A stretch of 64,000 nt of DNA from Hippopus hippopus (taxonomy: Eukaryota; Mollusca; Bivalvia; Cardiida; Cardiidae): positions 39,085,860 through 39,149,859 of the forward strand of contig OX328107.1 in NCBI GenBank assembly GCA_946811185.2. Direction: 5' to 3'. Position numbers and translations under genes: made by a program. Below, one piece after another: positions 1-10,541 of the stretch. Positions within the stretch are counted from its first letter, which is position 1. Each line of letters opens with the position of its first letter. A model generated the notes under the pieces. That model was not told the origin of the DNA. It did no database searches and saw nothing but the letters and a program-made list of their open reading frames with translations.

Positions 1-1299
1 TCATTGTTTATACGGCAATTTTCACACTTACAAGTTGTTGTTCATACTTGTCACAGCTTTACACCTGAACGATTTTTAAAAAGTTCTACTTGCTGATTTT
101 GATGTTAAAACAAATTAAAGGTATTTATGTTCTAATAACAGTACTTTTTCGGTCGTTAAATGTATTTTAATACTAAAATTATGAGTCTGCATCTCCCTCT
201 ACCTCTACATCTCCTTCATACGGCAAGGATAAATTTATGCAATGTATATGGGTTCCTGTCCGAACACCTATCTGTCTGTCTGGCTGTTTCTCTGTCTCTC
301 TGCCTCTCTGTCTCTCATCAGTCGGCAAGAGAAACTGATTATGCTTATTTGATTTTAGTGACTGTTACAAAGGTTCATCCTCTCATCGAAGAACTAAGTA
401 CATAAGTTATTTCCCTATTAATGGAAGGCTTATCAGTGTTCCCACTCACGCAAATTAGTGCGTAAATCACGTTATAGAATTGAAATTCACGTAACAAATT
501 TTGGTTACAATCGAGACCTCACGATAGAAAAAAAAAAAACGTAGGAAAAAACGGGCTATTATCCGCTTAACTTGTGTAAAATGACAGGATTTGAACTTAA
601 TTGCTACCCGTATTGATAAATTATTATGAAATCACCCGGAAATACCTATCTATAAATTAACACACATGCAAAAATGCTCGGTGCAAAAAACACGGAAACC
701 CATGACACAACAAAATGTTCCTTTTGACATTGTCCGATCAGAGTCACTTCAGACCGTTTTTTGAGCTTTTTAATGACTTTAAGCAGTAAATTTCCACAGA
801 TATCTTACTATAACAGACTTTTGTACTGCAAATCATCCATATTAATTGCTTTACCTCTAGTTGAGAACCATTATTGTCATACCCTCTAATTTGAAATCTT
901 ACCCCCAGATTTAGAGCTCAGGGGGTAAAATGCACAGGAACAAGAAAGTCCTAGAGCTGGTTAAACGTATTTCCTCCTTTTCAGGGACGTTTTCGAAATT
1001 TCTGTAAAGTACTGTCCGGAAATTTACGTTTACAAGGGCATGAAAGTTATGTGTAGACTGCAAGTAAACCAGCCTTTTCGGTTAATGTTTTCTGAACAAG
1101 GAATCGTCTAGAAAATGTTTACTTGTACAGAATACAGAAATCAGTGTCCAGAAACACTCTTGTGCGGTGATCAAGTCAATGAAAACGTTCACGATCGAAA
1201 GGCCGAAATGAAACAAAAACTGTAAAGCATAAATCCCGGCTATTTAAAAAAAGAACCCAATACAAAAAAATATATATATATTTATATAGTAACCCATGC

Positions 1300-1333
<34 letters not shown>

Positions 1334-1798
1334 TGATTGAGAGACGGGGGGGGGGAAATCTACGACAATAAAGACAGATCTACGGTCGTAAAATTCAGAT
1401 AAATAAAACAAAAATTAATATTCCTTGCCAAGTGATAGCAGAAGAAAGAGACAGAGAGAGACAGACAGAGAGAGAGAGAGAGAGAGATAGAGGAAGAGAA
1501 GAGAAACGGAGACAGAGACATACGGAGAGAGAATTCTACGGACTGACACCCATTATAATACATGAAAGACCCATGCCGATTGAGAGAAAGAGAGAGGGAA
1601 GGAGAGAGATATTGATTCCAATTAATGACCGCATGACTACTGTTTTATGAAGATATATATTTCGTAATTGCTTTGGTTTAAAATCCAATTCAAACAAACA
1701 GAAAATTTAAAAACCTTGCAGGTGTAAAGCTACCTGTGGAAGGCGTGACAGGTGTTAACAACAACTTGTAAGTGTGAAAATTGCTGTATAAACAATGA
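1..1798. mobile_element. Non-autonomous TIR element, left end cut by window start
   Basis: Bases 1-71 reappear inverted at about 1716-1798. TCATTGTTTATAC at base 1 matches the complement of 1786-1798, and the arms share ACTTACAAGTTGTTGTT and GCTTTACACCTG. The arms are about 70-80 bp and 1.6 kb apart. Because base 1 is already inside the repeat, the true left terminus lies outside the window. The interior has no credible coding sequence and holds GA-rich microsatellites. The superfamily is not recognisable. Confidence 0.6.
1302..1530. repeat. GA/AGAC microsatellite tract
   Basis: Low-complexity (GA)n runs at 1302-1333 and 1440-1530 flank a poly-G stretch at about 1345-1354. They generate Ser/Leu-rich open frames on one strand and Arg/Glu-rich frames on the other, neither protein-like. 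Confidence 0.85.
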
Positions 1799-1933
1799 CA
1801 GTGTAATCAAATAGCTCTAGACTGAAGAACGTTACACAAAGTAAATACTGAAGCAAAAAAAAAAACTTCAAAAATGTTTTTCAAAGACAACTTTAACAAC
1901 AATATGATTATATGAATTTTGAGAATGGGGATA

Positions 1934-2036
1934 GGGACGATATCTCCAAAATTTAATTTGGGGACGATATCTCCAGAGAATTCGTCCCCAGGGGACGATT
2001 TCTCCAGGGTCGATTTTTCCAGGGGACGATTTCTCC
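1934..2036. repeat. Tandem GGGGACGATTTCTCC motif array
   Basis: A 13-15 bp motif GGGGACGATWTCTCC occurs at 1934, 1960, 1991 and 2022, with a degenerate copy near 2008. The design matches the termini of the Mutator-like element at 3369-6068, which are also built from a short motif repeated in tandem. I found no inverted partner in the window, so this may be a solo terminus of another such element. Confidence 0.55.
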
Positions 2037-2846
2037 TGACACCTTCGTGACGCTTATTCTCTATATAGTTCACACCTCTTGACGCTCCAGCAGTTACCCG
2101 CCATATTTCGTGACGCTGAGTCGGCAGGTGGTTTAATCCCATATTTGAGTAAAAATGCACTCTAATATAAAATATTTTGATAGAATATGTAATATATTTC
2201 TTAATTATTTCAAAATCAACATGAAAAATGGAATATTTGGGCTTGTGACGCTTCCTGGCAGTTCCTGACATTGCCTGACATTTCCTGACGCTTATTAGGG
2301 AGACCCGAAGCATAATGGACTTGTCTAGTTATTTGTTTGTCATATGCGTCGTCCAACGTGAGACAGTCTATCCAATTAGAGGACAGGCGTCCTGAATTGT
2401 CATCCCTTTTCGTGACTCATAACTTTGCTTACATTAACGTTGAATTAAAAGTCAAAATCGATAATCACGAATCATATTAAGTTTACCTAGTGTTGAGATT
2501 AACATTTGAGCTGTCACGCCTCTCACATCGATTTTTAACGAGTTTTAAAAACGGGATGACAAAGGATTGAACGTGATGTTTATTATTCTCGTTCGTTTTG
2601 AAATGAGTTTGTTTTAAAAACATAGATCTACCGCTGACTAATAGACTAGCCAGTGAAACATGCAAAGATCACACCTGTATCATAGAATAAAAGCACGCAT
2701 GGTGCTACACAGTTAAAGATCCCCTAAAAACAGCAACACTGTGTTATTCAGACTACATGGCTGAGACCATTTATTTGTCTTCTATTGCAACAAGACCCAC
2801 TCTATTGTAACAGGGATCGTATATACATGTGTAAGAACCCCGTGCA

Positions 2847-3073
2847 TTAAATCTTTACCAAACGACAAAACTTAAGACTTGACCAAATTGAAAGTTTTGC
2901 AGGTGTCAAAATAATCGTGACTGAACTTGAAATTCATATTTGAAAGGTTAGAAAACATTGTGGAAAAATGAAAAAAAACTGCTAGTTACCAGCATTTTCT
3001 CCTTTTACCACACTGTTTTCCAGTCCTCTTCCTCGGGGTCATCAAAAGTCGGGTTTGCGTGGTACATGGTTAA
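2847..3073. mobile_element. Family A MITE (piggyBac-like), diverged copy
   Basis: Starts TTAAATCTTTACCAAACGAC and ends near GGTTAA. It has a degenerate central palindrome (CTGCTAGTTACCAGCATTTT) and the usual flanking segments GACCAAATTGAAAG and TAGAAAACATTGTGG. No coding capacity. Confidence 0.75.
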
Positions 3074-3135
3074 GACAACCCATTTTCAATTCCCAGGAAT
3101 GATCACAAAAAAGCTTGAATTATAGTAAATATATG

Positions 3136-3350
3136 TGAGCCTTGCTCTGGCAAAAGGGGGCTGAACGAATCTCCGTGGTAAATTATAACAAGGTAGACTG
3201 GTCCTTGGACAAACAGAATATTGACCAGTAGCGAAAAGTTTTAGCTCAGGTCAGCCTGCACAGTATGGGCAGGCTGGCCTGGGTCGATACTTTTCGCAGA
3301 TGCATTAACTTAATTTAAGCCCCCTTTTCACAGAGAATGCCATGGCTCAT
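3136..3350. mobile_element. Family B palindromic MITE
   Basis: Terminal inverted repeat TGAGCCTTGCTCTGG...ATGCCATGGCTCA around the family's inner palindrome (CAGCCTGCACAG...GCAGGCTGGCCTG). It lies 18 bp from the end of the Mutator-like element. Confidence 0.75.
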
Positions 3351-3368
3351 GTATCATCACAGGAGGAC

Positions 3369-6068
3369 GGACGTTTTGGCCACGGACGTTTTGGCCAGGA
3401 CGTTTTGGCCAGGACGTTTTGGCCACGGACGTTTTGACCACCTTTATTGAAAAAACGGACGTTTTGGCCAAATCTATTATATATGTACTTATTATAGATA
3501 TTAAAGCTACAAACATATTTAATTTACTTATTTGATCAACATTTTAGACCTTTATTGCAATTTTTTATTATAACAGATGTCTTTTCAATCTTTAATAAGT
3601 ACTTATATACTGATGGCCATGGACAATTGTGTAGAAGGTTTGGTAGTACATTATAAAAATATAAAATGAGACAAAAGAAATAAAACACGAACCTAAATTT
3701 ATTTTACAACTCAGACACAATTTTAAGCTTTAAAATAAAGATGTTTAATTTCAAATGAAGTGTTTAATTCTTTTTCTTATATGATAGAAAACATTGGAGG
3801 AAAAAGAGAAATCCTCATTCTGAGCAATTTCTTTTTTTCTTACAATGATTTCATAATACAGTTAATCCTTCCATATTGGGAGCTTCTGAAGAGGATAATC
3901 AAAAGTATTGATCAAGGAAATTGATGTTTTCTTATATGATGGAAAACATTGGAAGAAAAAGAGAAATCCTCATTCTGAGCAATTTCTTTTTTTCTTACAA
4001 TGATTTCATAAATCAATTGTATAGGCTATTATAACACCACTTTCTTTCATAATTTAATCCTTAGTCGAGTCTGAAGTTCAATGTACACTTTTTTAACCCT
4101 CTTCTTTGGTCGAACACCACGTTCATCTTGTAAAAGAACAGCACTTACACGAGCACATTCACGTTGAAGAGTCTCAATGAGTTTCCAGACGGATGGGTGG
4201 TCTTGGCCAACTAAACTGTGGAACTTATTGTTCCATCCTTCTGATGCGTTGTTTGTTCTTGGTTGATTTAACATTGTTGCTTGGTGACAGTTCCATCTGT
4301 TAGGTGGGAAGAGTGGGGGTGTTCTTCGAAAACGGACTATAAGGCCATCATTATTTCTTCTTGGGCGAATTTGTCCAGACACATATGTAGAATCAAAATA
4401 ATTAAGAAGAGCTTCAGCTTCCTCGGGTACAGTTTCTTTTAAGTATTCTATTCCATCATTGACTTCTTCCAGTGGAAGGAAAGCCAGTGCGTCGATCTGT
4501 CCACAAAATAATCTAAACTCATTGTCGTTCTCATATCTGTTGGTAAGTCCGAGGGATTGTATCTTACGCCAAATTGATTGGGTCAAGTGATAGAAGCAAA
4601 ACTGGATGTTCACATGTTCACCAAACACTGAAAAAATAGCCATTTCCACACTGCGTTCAAAATCCATTATTACAGTTGACGGATCACATCCAAATTGTTC
4701 AAGAACACGAAAGAGAGTTTCATATGTTGTCTGAGTTCTGCGCTGTAGGAGGGCATACACGAGTGGGAGAAAAACACCATTCACAAGTCCTTGAATGACA
4801 TACAGCTGCGTAAAGAGGAGAGGTGCCACCGCAAATGTACCATCCATGCACCATTTATCACTGCCTGCTAGTTTCCTGACATGGTCTTCTGTAGCAAACA
4901 CTATGACTCGTTCATCAGCATGTGGCCCGTTGTCAAATAGTAGAAAATCGGTCTGATTATCACCAACAGTTTGAGTCCATGGATGTTGAATACTCAATTC
5001 TTGTAGAGTTTGTGGTTCTTTTGGTCTATGAGCTGCCCTGACTCTTCGGAGGACTCTTTTTAGGGTGTCAGCTTCTGGTAATCTGGCTTTCACTTGGTCT
5101 GATGCTGTTGATGTTGCGAAAGTAACAATCTGGTTAGGTTTGTCATTTGTAGTTTTGGCTGTTGATTTCATTCCGTGTCTAGTGATTTCAATTTCGGCAC
5201 CAACATTGTCAGATATATGATTATGAACTGTCTGTAAAGTGGCATCTTCATAATCCTTTGTAGTTTGTAAAATTGCCTTGCATCCAGAAGAAGTTCTTTT
5301 TACACAACGCCAAGTTATCTCGTTTTTCTGTTTGGCAACATGTTTGCACGTATACATAAATCCATCTAAACATAACTTCTGACCACCGCGCTTAGTAGTA
5401 ATAATCTCCATTGTACTGTTAATATAAGTTGCCACTTGAATATTATTTTGAAATAAAGCTACAGTCCTCATAATGTCTTTATATATGTACCAGAACTTTT
5501 TCAGAAAAATTTACATATCAAACAAATATATTAATTCTATACTAGCAACTTTGATCTTTCTTAACAGTTTTTCAAACAAATTAATTAATCACATATTTCT
5601 TTAATTGAAATAGATGATTAAAGTGTGGTGTGATCTACAGATTCATTAGTGTTAAAAGACAAGAACAATGAAACTCTTTACACTTCTAATAATAACAACA
5701 TTAAATGCAAGAAAGTATCATTAATAAGCAATTAGTCAATCAAACTGTTTGTCAATCAAAAGACAAAACTTGAAAATTGAAGATAATTTAAAAACATTAA
5801 ATTGTTGATGTTTTCCTTTACTTCAAAGGAATAAATAAAACTGTAAAACTCTAAAATTTATTACCAAATTTCAACAAAAGTTCAACAAAAGTCAAAACAA
5901 TTGATCAAATAAAAAAAAAAAAATTTTTAGCTTTATTTTACATAAAAAGTACATATAAAATTATTTTGGCCAAAACGTCCATTTTTTCACTATATGTGGC
6001 CAAAACGTCCGTGGCCAAAACGTCCTGGCCAAAACGTCCTGGCCAAAACGTCCGTGGCCAAAACGTCC
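3369..6068 (-). mobile_element. Autonomous Mutator-like element (MULE) with tandem-motif TIRs
   Basis: A 2700 bp element bounded by inverted repeats of about 130 bp. Each TIR is a tandem run of GGACGTTTTGGCC, five units in the outer part plus one inner unit, at 3369-3465 and 5965-6068. The inner parts of the arms also match (ATATATGTACTT and its complement). One transposase gene occupies the centre on the minus strand. The 9 bp flanks (3360-3368 and 6069-6077) do not match, so no target-site duplication is visible. Between gene and left TIR an 85 bp segment is duplicated (about 3771-3854 and 3929-4013). Confidence 0.85.
4047..5471 (-). CDS. MULE transposase with N-terminal FLYWCH zinc finger
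   Basis: 474 aa, uninterrupted. Residues about 21-86 form a FLYWCH zinc finger: a TTKRGGQKLCLDGF start, W54, C56, C64 and the H83-N-H85 pair, expected to bind the element ends. Residues about 195-420 match the MULE DDE transposase domain. Likely catalytic acids are D210 in CMDGTF, D270 in VIMDFE and E411 in NNASEGWNN, and the typical C/H motif is C292-F-Y-H295. Known MULE transposases of this class cut and paste DNA in the nucleus. The first ATG (5471) gives the length used; M21 (MEIITTKRGG) is an alternative start just before the finger. No stop or frameshift is seen and the TIRs flank the gene, so the copy may still be able to move. Whether it is expressed cannot be judged here. Confidence 0.88.
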   Translation of the reverse strand: MRTVALFQNNIQVATYINSTMEIITTKRGGQKLCLDGFMYTCKHVAKQKNEITWRCVKRTSSGCKAILQTTKDYEDATLQTVHNHISDNVGAEIEITRHGMKSTAKTTNDKPNQIVTFATSTASDQVKARLPEADTLKRVLRRVRAAHRPKEPQTLQELSIQHPWTQTVGDNQTDFLLFDNGPHADERVIVFATEDHVRKLAGSDKWCMDGTFAVAPLLFTQLYVIQGLVNGVFLPLVYALLQRRTQTTYETLFRVLEQFGCDPSTVIMDFERSVEMAIFSVFGEHVNIQFCFYHLTQSIWRKIQSLGLTNRYENDNEFRLFCGQIDALAFLPLEEVNDGIEYLKETVPEEAEALLNYFDSTYVSGQIRPRRNNDGLIVRFRRTPPLFPPNRWNCHQATMLNQPRTNNASEGWNNKFHSLVGQDHPSVWKLIETLQRECARVSAVLLQDERGVRPKKRVKKVYIELQTRLRIKL

Positions 6069-6461
6069 TACATTCATCTCCACAGACAGTGTGGAAGAGC
6101 ATAGATCTGCCTCTTGACATCTGAAGTTACAGGTTTGTAACCAGTGGTGAGCGGAGTCACAACCAGCTGAACACTGCCGGATAAACCTTCCAGGCAGCAA
6201 CCATAAAGAGTGATAAATTTAAGTTGTAAAACTTGTTTTGCAATCAGTCTTAATATATAATGTAAATACATTTAAGCTAGAGAACATGCTGACTAGGCTT
6301 GGTTGTTAAGGCTTTAACTTTGTATCCTGGATGTCACAAATTTGATCCCTGCTTTAGGAGATTAGTTTTTGAATGTGTCTGATCATGGTATTCTTTACCA
6401 GCTCTAATAAATGACCAGCATCACATGAATAAGTGCACAGTTAATGTATGACCTAAATATT

Positions 6462-6706
6462 TGAGCCATGCTCTATGAAAAGGGGGCTTAATGCATTTGC
6501 AAAAAAGTGTTCAGCCTGCGCACGCTGCCCTTGCGGAAACTTCTTGCTATTGGTCAATTTCCTGCATGTCAAAGGACCAGTCTACCTCATTATTCAGTAA
6601 GTTTTCAGACAAAATTGTCTTTATGGATCTATAATTGTATAATGTCCTGCTTGGGATATTGCATCAGTGAGATGCATTAAGCCCCCCTTTGCCAAAGCAC
6701 AGCTCA
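6462..6706. mobile_element. Family B palindromic MITE
   Basis: TGAGCCATGCTCTATGAAAA at the left and the inverted form ending in AGCTCA at the right, with CAGCCTGCGCACGCTG in the middle. The right end is diverged. Confidence 0.7.
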
Positions 6707-6734
6707 GGTACTATTCGAAGTGGTGTTATCCTTT

Positions 6735-7120
6735 TACCCTTTCACTGCCACACAACCCTGCATTTGAAAAACACTGAAAGAGTCAGTTGTTTAAAACTGC
6801 ATGGACATAGGAAAAAAATGCTGGTAACCAGCATTTTCTCATTTTCCAACATTGCACTGTTTTTAAAATTTAGTAAGTTAATTGAGCTATATTTATCATC
6901 TTTAAGTCTTTATCAAAAGACAAAATCATTCACTTGCTCAAGTTAAAAGTATTTGCAGACATCAAATAAAATGAGTCTCAAATGAAGGGATTTGTTAGTG
7001 ATAGGGTAGAAACATTGTGGGAAAAGGAGAAAATGCTGCTTACCAGCATTTTCCCCTGAACCCACAATGTTTTCTAAAGCCTTTCTTCTTAGGGTTGTTG
7101 AATTCCAGATTGTGTAATAA
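6735..7120. repeat. Two degenerate family A MITE copies
   Basis: Core palindromes ATGCTGGTAACCAGCATTTT (about 6821-6840) and AATGCTGCTTACCAGCATTT (about 7033-7052) mark two adjacent, eroded copies. The second keeps GTAGAAACATTGTGGGAAAA and the outer segment TCTTTATCAAAAGACAAAAT. Confidence 0.65.
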
Positions 7121-7545
7121 AGAATTATATGCTTTTCATTTATGCAGGTCTAAAATACTAATTTCCAATGAAGAGTTAATCTGCTAAATTTAAAAAAATA
7201 TTCCAGTAAATAGTGAAAATCTGAATACTGCAAAGTGTCTGTTAAAAAGTTCTAACCATGTACACGAAGGACGATGAAGATCCAAGATCAGACTGAAGGT
7301 CATATTGGTCGCATGACCTGATTAATTTGAACTTTTTCACATCTAACTGAGAGAGGCCACACATGAAATTTTAGTTTGATTGGACAAAATGTTTCAGAGT
7401 TGAAACACTTTGAAAACATTTGCAGACTGATGCCAGATGGTGAGCAATAAATAAGGGTCATCTTGAGCACTACGAGGGTTGTTCGATATGTAATGTGTAT
7501 TGTACGGTATCTCAAAAGCATTCGACTCAAATAGTGAAATGAACA

Positions 7546-8635
7546 TTACATCCGTTCAAAGTATTCCCCGCGGTTTGAAATACATAATATCAATCTCTGA
7601 ATCCATTTCTGAAATGCGTCACGGTACGCTGATTTAGGTAGACCTCTGAGGCACTGACTGATGGCTGAGCCAAAGGCTTGTCGGGACTTGTAACGACGAC
7701 CAGATAAGAACTTTTTAAGTTTTGGAAAAAGGAAAAAGTCGCATGGGGCTAGCTCTGGAGAGTATGGTGGGTGTGGCAAGACGGTAACCTCCGACGACTT
7801 CAAAAATTGCTTCACAAGCTCAGATATGTGATGGAGCATTATCATGAAGTAGACGAACATGCCTAAATCCTGACACAGGACGTCGTTTAAGATAATATTT
7901 CTTGACCTTTTTTAGAATAACATCTCGGTAATACCGACCTGTAACACTTTTGCCCTTGGGCACCGGAATTTGTACGGCTATACCATCACATGAGAAGAAT
8001 ATGCAATAAAGAACCTTCTTTGTGCTTATGCTTCTTTTGGCAACTACAGGCCTTCTACCGTGTTTAGTTAGCCATAATTTGTTTCCAATTTTTCTTACTG
8101 GTTCTAAATAGTGAACCCATGTTTCGTCACCAGTAACAATGTTTGCAAATTGTCTTTGATTGAATTTGGGAAACATTTTGAGCAATTGCTTAGCGGTTTG
8201 TACTCGTACCCGTTTTTGGTCATCTGTCAATATATGCGGTATCCATCTGACAGAAATCTTTCGTACTTGCAAAATACGCTTCAAAATGAAGTGCACCCGC
8301 GATAGCGATATGCCAATAGCGTTGGCAATATCACGAATCGTGTATCTGCCATCACTTTCAATTATTTCCCTGACTTTTGAGACATTTGCCTTCCCTGTTA
8401 CAGTCACAGGTCGGCCAGATTTTGCTGCATCTTTGACGGACTCTGTGCCAGTCAGAAATTTCTTTCTCCACCTACGAACTGTCTCATAAGATACCTTATC
8501 AGACCCATAAACTTCCCCCAATTCAGTAAAAATCTGCATTACCGAATGACCGAGTTTTGTGCGAACTTTCATATAAGCTCTTATTTCTTTAATATTCTTA
8601 ATCCGTTTCCCAACCACTTTTACAACAGTGGTCAA
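7546..8635 (-). pseudogene. Mariner transposase, frameshifted
   Basis: Two minus-strand frames together cover a mariner transposase. The first (8635 down to 7820) holds the paired helix-turn-helix DNA-binding region (residues about 20-125), the WVPH-like linker and two catalytic acids, D170 in VTGDETWVH and D265 in HDNAPSH. A one-base frameshift near 7820-7830 moves the rest into the second frame (7860 down to 7546), which carries PPYSPELAPCDFFLFP with the third acid. Spacing between the last two acids is 34, the DD34D signature of mariner proper. The first codon in frame is TTG, one change from ATG, with a TAG just upstream, so the start also looks lost. The protein should be inactive. Confidence 0.9.
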
Positions 8636-8641
8636 TGACTA

Positions 8642-8950
8642 TGATGATGAATTTGCGTTTATTTATCGTCGCTACCGGTTGCCCATATGGGCGACGCACC
8701 CTGAAGGCTGTTAGTATTGTTACGGGGGATAGTGCAGATACAGGACGAAACCCATCCCAACTTTCGCCTGGTTCTTTAACATGCTCGGTGTATAGCACCG
8801 TCACACGGGACCTCGGTTTAACGTCTCATCCGAAAGACTATTAGTAATTTTAGATGGCCAGCCGTGGGGATCGAACCCACACCCTCAAGTGACTCGAAAC
8901 ATCATGTTCACGAGTCCTACGCTCTGCCTATTGAGCTATGCGGGCTGGTC
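8642..8950 (-). mobile_element. tRNA-derived SINE inserted in the mariner
   Basis: Read on the minus strand it has a tRNA-like head (CATAGCTCAATAGGCAGAGC A box; GGGTTCGATCC B box), a body with GATGAGACGTTAAACCGAGG and a tail AAATAAACGCAAATTCATCA. The target-site duplication is GGTCAATGACTA (8630-8641) against GGTCAACGACTA (8951-8962). The body segment shared with the copy at 52935 resembles the conserved central domains of metazoan SINE superfamilies; which domain it is I cannot say without a search. Confidence 0.9.
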
Positions 8951-9327
8951 GGTCAACGACTAGCTCTATTGAAATGACTGTAAGTTTAAAACTATGTGGA
9001 GCTGAAGACTCGTGTTTATACCGTTGGAAAGGTATTGAATAGAGCTATTCAAGCGTATCATCATCCACGAAATCGTGCACAGCGTTATCGCGCTGTGGTA
9101 AAATACATATTACATATCGAACAGCCCTCGTATGTGCTCAGTGAGCTAACATAGGACAAGCTCTTGATGAACAGGAAAGCATTTTTGGTAAAGGGGCAGT
9201 TGCTAGTTACAGTAGTTATAAACCCTTACAGCACCGAATAAACCAAACAGAAATGTTTATCCTAGAAATATGACACAAGTTATTGCAATTTCTTGGTTAC
9301 TTTTGTCTATAGTGTAACAGTGAAGCT

Positions 9328-9390
9328 GACAGTGTAGATCAAAGATCAGGCTGCATATTTTGTGCAGCCTGATCTTGATCTACACTGGCC
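9328..9390. repeat. Core-C palindrome
   Basis: AGTGTAGATCAAAGATCAGG pairs with CCTGATCTTGATCTACACT around GCATATTTTGTGC. Same core as family C but without recognisable TTAA ends. Confidence 0.7.
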
Positions 9391-9488
9391 GCAAAGGCAA
9401 CTATAGTAGTGAAAGGCGCTTTAAGGGTTAATTGGTCCTTTTCCCATTATGTTTTCAAAGGCTGTCTGCTGTTTGTTTTGTAATGGAT

Positions 9489-10541
9489 TAGTCCTTTACC
9501 CAATGCCAAAATTTGGACTTTTCGAAATTAAAAAGAATATGGAGAAAACAAATTAAGTATGGCCCAAATTATAGGATTTGCCTTTGAAAGGGTAGAAATC
9601 ATTGTGAAACAAGAGGGCCATGATGGCCCTGTATTGCTCAACTTCCTCTTAAATAAATACATCATGCACTATGTTGCCACTGACAAAGAGATACATCAGA
9701 AGTCTGTATGGCAAAAAAATTTTATAAAAAAAGTAAGCCTAGCCCCCCACCCCCATGTAATCAAGTATTGTTCACACCAAATATCATTAGACTTTAACAC
9801 AGAGTGCTTTGATCATAACAATCTGTATATCTGTAATAATGCGAGTTATTTCCCTTGATCAGTATAAAAGCTTAAATCATATTTGCTTCATGAACTACAA
9901 GAAGATTTTGAAAGTTTTCACTGTGTATGCCTTTGTAATATGTCTTATCCTCAAGGCTATTGTTTTAAAAATCTTGATACAGGTCCACTAGATCGAGCTA
10001 CATGCCATATTTGGTAGCACAAAGCTTTATGATATGAAATGAGAAGATTTTTAAAGTTTTTACTGTACAAGCCCATGTAAAACTTGTGACACCCCCTTCC
10101 CCCAGTTGGGACCAATTTTGACATAAAGGCTATAATTTGAAGATTGTTGGTAAAGGTCCATTAGATGAAGCTACATGCTAAATTTGGTAGCCCTAGGCCT
10201 CATACGGTTTCATTTTTTTCAGTTTTGTTGCCATGGCAACCAGAGGTTTTTTTTTTAATCAAATTCTTTGAATAAATTCTGTAGATGGCCATAGCAGATC
10301 ATTTCAGTGAATTTTCATAAAAATTGGATAAGTAGTTTCAGAGAAGATGTTTGAACTAAGAGTTAATGCATACACAGATAGATGCATGCACGGATGGCAC
10401 ATGCATGACAGACACCAGGCTTCAGCCAGTTGAGCAAAAATGGAGAAAAGGCTGATGACCAGCATTTTCTCCTTTTGCCATAGTATTTTCAAAATGATTC
10501 CTCAGGATTGTAGAAATACCAGATCTTATATAAAGGGGTTG
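9489..10541. mobile_element. Family A MITE split by a Helentron-like insertion
   Basis: The left half (9489-9608, from TTAGTCCTTTACCCAATGCC to GAAATCATTGTGAAA) and right half (10441-10541, starting TGGAGAAAAGGCTGATGACC) join into one family A element once 9609-10440 is removed. The break lies in the left arm of the central palindrome. Confidence 0.7.
9609..10440 (-). mobile_element. Helentron-like non-autonomous element
   Basis: Minus-strand copy of the family at 38401-39518. Its hairpin end (AAGAGGGCCATGATGGCCCT) is at 9610 and its other end, inverse of GCTCAACTGGC, near 10430-10440. The interior shares TTGCCATGGCAACCAGAG and the segment about pathway-neutral text ACCTTTACCAACAATC with related copies in reverse. 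No coding sequence. Confidence 0.65.

Larger units (their letters stand above)
7473..9130 (-). mobile_element. Mariner-type (DD34D) element, decayed
   Basis: Bounded by TIRs CGAGGGTTGTTCGATATGTA (7473) and the complement of CGAGGGCTGTTCGATATGTA (ending 9130), each flanked by TA (7471-7472 and 9131-9132), the Tc1/mariner target. Total length is 1658 bp, of which 309 bp is a SINE (8642-8950) plus its duplicated target site. The transposase inside is frameshifted. Confidence 0.9.

Noticed and set aside
160..405. Open frame of 81 codons
   Set aside because: Leu/Ser-rich translation of a CTGTCTCTC microsatellite inside a TIR element; no protein-like features.
1360..1650. Overlapping open frames on both strands
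   Set aside because: Produced by GA microsatellites (Arg/Glu runs on one strand, Leu/Ser on the other).
1807..2313. 168-codon minus-strand open frame
   Set aside because: Runs through the GGGGACGATTTCTCC array and repeat DNA; no recognisable domain or splice context.
8160..8489. 109-codon plus-strand frame
   Set aside because: Shadow of the mariner transposase on the opposite strand.
8880..8947. tRNA gene on the minus strand
   Set aside because: A and B boxes are present but it is the head of a SINE with a duplicated target site and an imperfect cloverleaf.
9328..9390. Rho-independent terminator
   Set aside because: The stem-loop is a repeat core found many times in a eukaryotic genome; not a transcription terminator.
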